From contig FLMG01001098.1 in the NCBI GenBank assembly GCA_900088475.1, positions 1 through 33,963 on the forward strand: a DNA stretch of 33,963 nt, written 5' to 3'. Position 1 is the first letter of the stretch. Every line of letters begins with the position of its first letter. The position numbers were made by a program, and so were the translations under genes. Below are positions 30,619 through 33,963 of the stretch, piece after piece. Source of the stretch: Hyphochytrium catenoides (lineage: Eukaryota; Sar; Hyphochytriomycetes; Hyphochytriales; Hyphochytriaceae). A model generated the notes under the pieces. It was given only the letters and a program-made list of their open reading frames with translations, made no database searches and was not told where the DNA came from.

Positions 30619-32688
30619 TCATTTTCGCTGCGTTGATGCCGCTTGCCGAACCGCATCTCTCATGCTTACTCTCAACTCTGGCTTGGTGCGAAACATGTAC
30701 TTGACCAGCTTAGTGCCTGTCTCGTCAGGCAAGTTCATTGACAGGCCATTCTTTCCCACCTCATCTACTTTAAGAGCCTTGTAGAGCAGGGCATTCAGTA
30801 CGACCTTGCCCGTATTCCCATCTCTCATTAGTATCCTGAGTGAGAGTGGCACAGGAACGATTATGAATGAGTCAGACCTTAGCTGTTAAAAGAGACACAG
30901 CCCATATAAAAGCGTAGGGTTCGAATAGATAGGCAGAGGGACGACTGATCATCCAAGTTAAGAGACAGATGAAGTTAGTAGCTTATACCTAGAATCTCCT
31001 GTCTCCTTGTGGGTAAGAATCTGAAAAGAGTGGGTTCCCTTGTCTGCCCACTCCTTGGCTTCCATTTTAAAATAGAGGAGTTTCACCTTTTCGTTCTCAT
31101 AGTCCACGTTCTCATCCCCTGTGTCTGCCTGCAGGCAAGTTTTATTTAAGCCAAGGAATATAAGGAGCTTGCGAAGGAAGCATCAATAGCATCAATGCAA
31201 GGGCATAAAGCAGCACCATGCTCAAAGCTGCAAAGAGCAGCATGATGGTCAATACGGATCCCAAAACTGTGAGCATGTCCTTCTCTCAGTAATGCATCTG
31301 GGTACCTTTATAATCACAGTGGCTTCTTCCCGTCCAACGTTCTCGTCGTCGTCCTCTCCACCCATGGCAGCCTCGGAAGCTGCTGCTGGCTGTTTTGGCG
31401 CCAGGTTGAAGCTGAAACCCGAGAATCCATTTGGCTGAGTGGTCACAGATGGTGGCGGGGAAGAGGAAGGCAGTGTTGCAAAGCTGAAAGCCGGGACGGT
31501 AGTTGTATTGGAGGTCACAGACGAACTGCCCGCTGCGGAACCAGAAATACCTCCGAAAGAGAAACCGGGAGTCGGCGCGGGCGCCTTAGCAGCCGGTTCT
31601 GGCTGGGGGCTCGCATTCAGTCCTGGCCCAGCCCCAAAGGTGAAAGAAGCGACTGGTGCTGACTTGGGAGGAGATGGATTTGAGCTCGAAAGGCTGAATC
31701 CCAGAGGCGACTGCTTCTTAGAAGGAGAAGGAGAGGAAGAACTGATCTTGGAGGTTGATGAAGCAGACTCGATAGGTGTATCAGCAGTCTGCGAATTTCT
31801 GCCCCTGTCGTGCGCGGTTGATGTGGCATCTGCATTTCCCTTCACTCCATACGTTCGTTTTAGATCGTCCACGTAGCGAAGATAGTCCTGTCAAGAGAAA
31901 GATTTACTCATTAGCAGGAATGCAGAGAGAGACAGCACCAGCTAGCAGTGACAGAGAAAAGTCAAAATAGACGTAAAAGAACGCCTCCCTATTACGGTGT
32001 AGTTTAGCGAACTGATAGCAGGATAGTAACCTTCATGGCCCCTTCCCATAGTGCCACTGGGTTCTCTTTTGACTGGCGAGATACCCAGCTATGGAATGCT
32101 GTATTCAGCTCTCTAATCTCTTCGGAATATGATGACTTGTCCTTGTTATTAGCAGGCTTTGGTCTGCTGCTAGCCGGACCTGCTACTGATGTAAGTCCAC
32201 TAGACGTGTTCGGACTTGACGAGGATGAGGACCTAGACGTTAGTCCAGTGAAGCCGGAGAAAGGATTAGGTTTCTCAGCAGTACTGGTAGAGCTCGTCGC
32301 TGCTTGATTGTTAGAGACCAAGCCAGAAAATCCTGCAAATGGGTTGCTCTTGACCTCGGCGGGCGGCGGAGAGGTTGCCGGGGAAGAGCTACTTAGTCCT
32401 GTAAAGCCAGCAAAGGGACTGCTGCTGGGCGGAGGCTGTGTGAACAAGGCAACAGAGTCAGTTGCAACCCAAATTATATAAGCAAAAGGACTGGCCTACG
32501 GGTGATGCCTTAGCTCCGGACGCAGCCCCAGGACGTTTTATCTTGAACTTCTTCCTTTTTGCCAACTCATCCGAAGCAGCTCTTTGAAAGTTTCCAGGGC
32601 CACTTTCGTCATCCTGCTCCTTGTCCATCATAGCCTCATAATCTTCCCGCCGTAACTGGCCATTCTCATTCTGTCGCTTCTTGCTCAT
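30619..32688 (-). CDS. NUP50: Nucleoporin NUP50 (nuclear pore, Ran-binding domain)
   Basis: Five exons on the minus strand: 32688-32500, 32435-32031, 31887-31306, 31128-30989 and 30877-30619 (TGA). Introns are 64, 143, 177 and 111 nt, all GT-AG and in phase; 524 aa. Architecture matches NUP50: an acidic/basic N-terminus with an AASDELAKRKKFKIKRP segment (~39-55, likely importin-alpha binding), then three FxGFxGL motifs (FAGFTGL, FAGFSGL, FSGFTGL) at ~70-115. The helical block YSEEIRELNTAFHSWVSR ends in a DYLRYVDDL segment at ~199. Then comes a Ser/Pro-rich stretch with scattered FG-type motifs (FSFGG, FTFGAG), and a C-terminal Ran-binding domain (~393-515; KLLYFKMEAKEWADKG, LRILMRDGNTGKVVLNALLY). 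NUP50 sits on the nuclear basket side and helps release import cargo from importin-alpha. Exon 4-5 acceptor was chosen because the nearer AG gives a stop. Confidence 0.9.
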
Positions 32689-33656
32689 ATTTCTGCTGCT
32701 TCCGGTGGCGCAATTTCGCGACGGCTACTTCCAACTCCAGCTATTCTTCTGGGCCCTCAACGTACTAGAATAGCCTAATTGTCAAGCAAGCTCCGAAATG
32801 ATCTTCGAGTGGAAGACCGCTACTTTTAGCGACGGTGCCAATTAGCCGAATAGCTGAGAGGAGAGACTGAGAGGGAATCGAGAATTGGAGACAGAGATGC
32901 AATCTCTACTGCTCTGGAAAGCTTCGCAAATCTACTGGAGACAAAAAGGAGGAACTCGTTAACGGATCTCTTGCGCAGATTATAACTCGAGTTCTGATCG
33001 TTCAGTTCCCAAATCTCAAGTCCCAACTACCAAGGGGAATTGGAACAGTTGATAGGATTGCTACTTGTAATACTTGTAAGTGTTTGAAAGAATTGGTTAT
33101 CCGACAAACTTCTGCTGGCTTTTTGAGCTCCAGATTCTCTGTTCTTCATCACCACCGGTCAATCGATAAAGTGCGTCCTCACGCCGTTGTCATCCAAAGA
33201 AGATAAAGCCTTTCTTGATGTGCTCATACAGCCATTGACCGCCAAGAAGCGTCGGCCATGTTCTGCTTCATTATCCTTCTTAATACGTCATGGCAGAGGA
33301 AATTAGGTGAGCTAGCTACGTCGTCTTCTTTTAGCACCTGATGATGGTGTTGGGGAGCATTCAATTTGTCATGGGGCTACTATTCCTCTGCTCTATGGCT
33401 AATACGTACGCTCCCAAGAAACGCTCTCAAGATGGTAACAGATAATGCTATTATTCCCATAGCAAGGTCTGTCATTCCCTTGACTCGTTGCAATCCTATT
33501 AGCAAGAAAGTCACCTGTTGTTGTCTGTCATAGTCGACATGAGCTACTCTGTGACCTTCCTATGCCCGGTTTTCCGCTCGTATGACCTTACCATACCAGA
33601 GATGCAGAAGTCCATTAGGCTTGTGACATACCCCACAAACCACAGTCTTGCCCTAT
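32689..33656. other. Intergenic between NUP50 and the SDR gene
   Basis: About 970 bp, holding the NUP50 promoter and the 3' end of the SDR gene. A plus-strand start-like sequence ATGGCAGAGGAAATTAG followed by GTGAGC occurs at 33291-33312, and a 34-codon hydrophobic frame lies at 33341-33445. I could not build a convincing gene from them. Confidence 0.4.
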
Positions 33657-33963
33657 TCAATTGAATCCTCCGTTCACTTTGATATTTGCCCCAGTAATCC
33701 AGCGTGAACCGTTTCCAGCCAAGAATGTCACAACATCAGCAATATCATCGGGTCTGCCCAGCCGCCCCAGCGCTGCCATACTCTCAAGTCGTCGAATCTG
33801 CTCCTCTGACTTGCCAACACGAAAGAGATCGGTGTCCGTCGGGCCGGGAGAGATCACGTTGACAGTGATATTTCGGGGGCCTAGTTCCTTAGCAAGATGT
33901 CTGCAGAGCTGCTCAACCGCACCCTTTGTAGCTGCGTATACGGAGTAGGTGGGCAACATGGCT
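33657..33963 (-). CDS. Short-chain dehydrogenase/reductase, C-terminal part (runs off window)
   Basis: The last 101 residues of a protein whose N-terminus lies beyond the right edge; the ATG at 33959 is internal because the frame continues to the edge. The catalytic YxxxK is visible in YSVYAATKGAVEQL (second Tyr and Lys of YAATK). It is followed by the family's NVISPGPTDTDLF segment after the helix and a C-terminal GANIKVNGGFN, typical of classical SDR enzymes of the 3-oxoacyl-ACP-reductase type (Rossmann fold, NAD(P)H-dependent). The nucleotide-binding TGxxxGxG motif and catalytic Ser would be in the missing part. The substrate cannot be told from this end. No intron is needed in the visible piece. 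Confidence 0.9.
   Translation of the reverse strand, partial: AMLPTYSVYAATKGAVEQLCRHLAKELGPRNITVNVISPGPTDTDLFRVGKSEEQIRRLESMAALGRLGRPDDIADVVTFLAGNGSRWITGANIKVNGGFN

Noticed and set aside
30910-30930. GGGTTCGAATA, resembling a tRNA T-loop
   Set aside because: No pairing stem around it and no acceptor or anticodon arm at the right distance; it also lies inside a NUP50 intron.
31439-31876. 145-codon plus-strand frame
   Set aside because: Antisense shadow of the NUP50 third exon, whose minus-strand frame fits the family and joins in phase to its neighbours.
1-33963. CRISPR arrays, bacterial operons, rRNA genes
   Set aside because: No direct-repeat/spacer pattern, no ribosome-binding-site-led gene runs and no rRNA-like sequence were seen; spliced genes make this eukaryotic DNA.

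Overview
The window is nuclear DNA from a eukaryote, beginning at or very near a chromosome end. Evidence: a C-strand telomere-type array (CCCTAA, often merged with CCGCTG) at the left edge, genes with GT-AG introns of 64-177 nt, an AATAAA signal, and a nucleoporin gene. Coding density is modest (genes cover roughly a third) and the sequence around the genes is AT/GC balanced. The gene content (NHL propeller on a membrane anchor, vWA protein, a tandem pair of nucleotidyltransferase-like genes, NUP50) fits a small-genome unicellular eukaryote such as an alga or other protist. I cannot name a species, and I would not go further than that.

Layout. 1-420: telomere-type and degenerate 13-bp repeats. 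420-4430: gene-poor subtelomere with long pyrimidine-rich and purine-rich strand-biased blocks and a degenerate GCCAG/CTAGG-rich repeat field. 4430-5990: a GC-richer block holding the broken remains of a tyrosine-recombinase mobile element, with an internal 151-bp tandem duplication. 5990-8990: no gene seen. 8991-10375 (minus): two-exon vWA-domain protein. 10376-12580: mostly empty, with a short internal telomeric repeat and an AN1-zinc-finger-like fragment. 12582-13235 (plus): a ZZ-like zinc-binding protein with a coiled-coil, Q/M-rich tail. 13868-14227: a doubtful small spliced gene. 14445-15647 (minus): membrane-anchored six-bladed NHL propeller. 17819-19432 (plus): unrecognised multi-pass membrane protein with a large glycosylation-rich loop. 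19433-24394: no gene, a 36-N assembly gap, and a clear 359-bp MITE with perfect 21-bp inverted ends and TA flanks.

24395-30410: two tandem paralogues of a sugar-1-phosphate nucleotidyltransferase-like enzyme. The first has no introns; the second has eight exons. Both encode proteins of nearly the same length (557 and 560 aa), so the pair looks like an old retrocopy or a complete intron loss. 30619-32688 (minus): five-exon NUP50 nucleoporin, convergent with the second paralogue. 33657-33963 (minus): C-terminal part of a short-chain dehydrogenase/reductase that runs off the right edge.

The genes do not form an obvious pathway; this is ordinary eukaryotic gene order next to a chromosome end. 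The most unusual items are the intronless/intron-rich paralogue pair, the MITE, the recombinase relic and the telomere-variant array. I did not find a coherent new multi-gene system.
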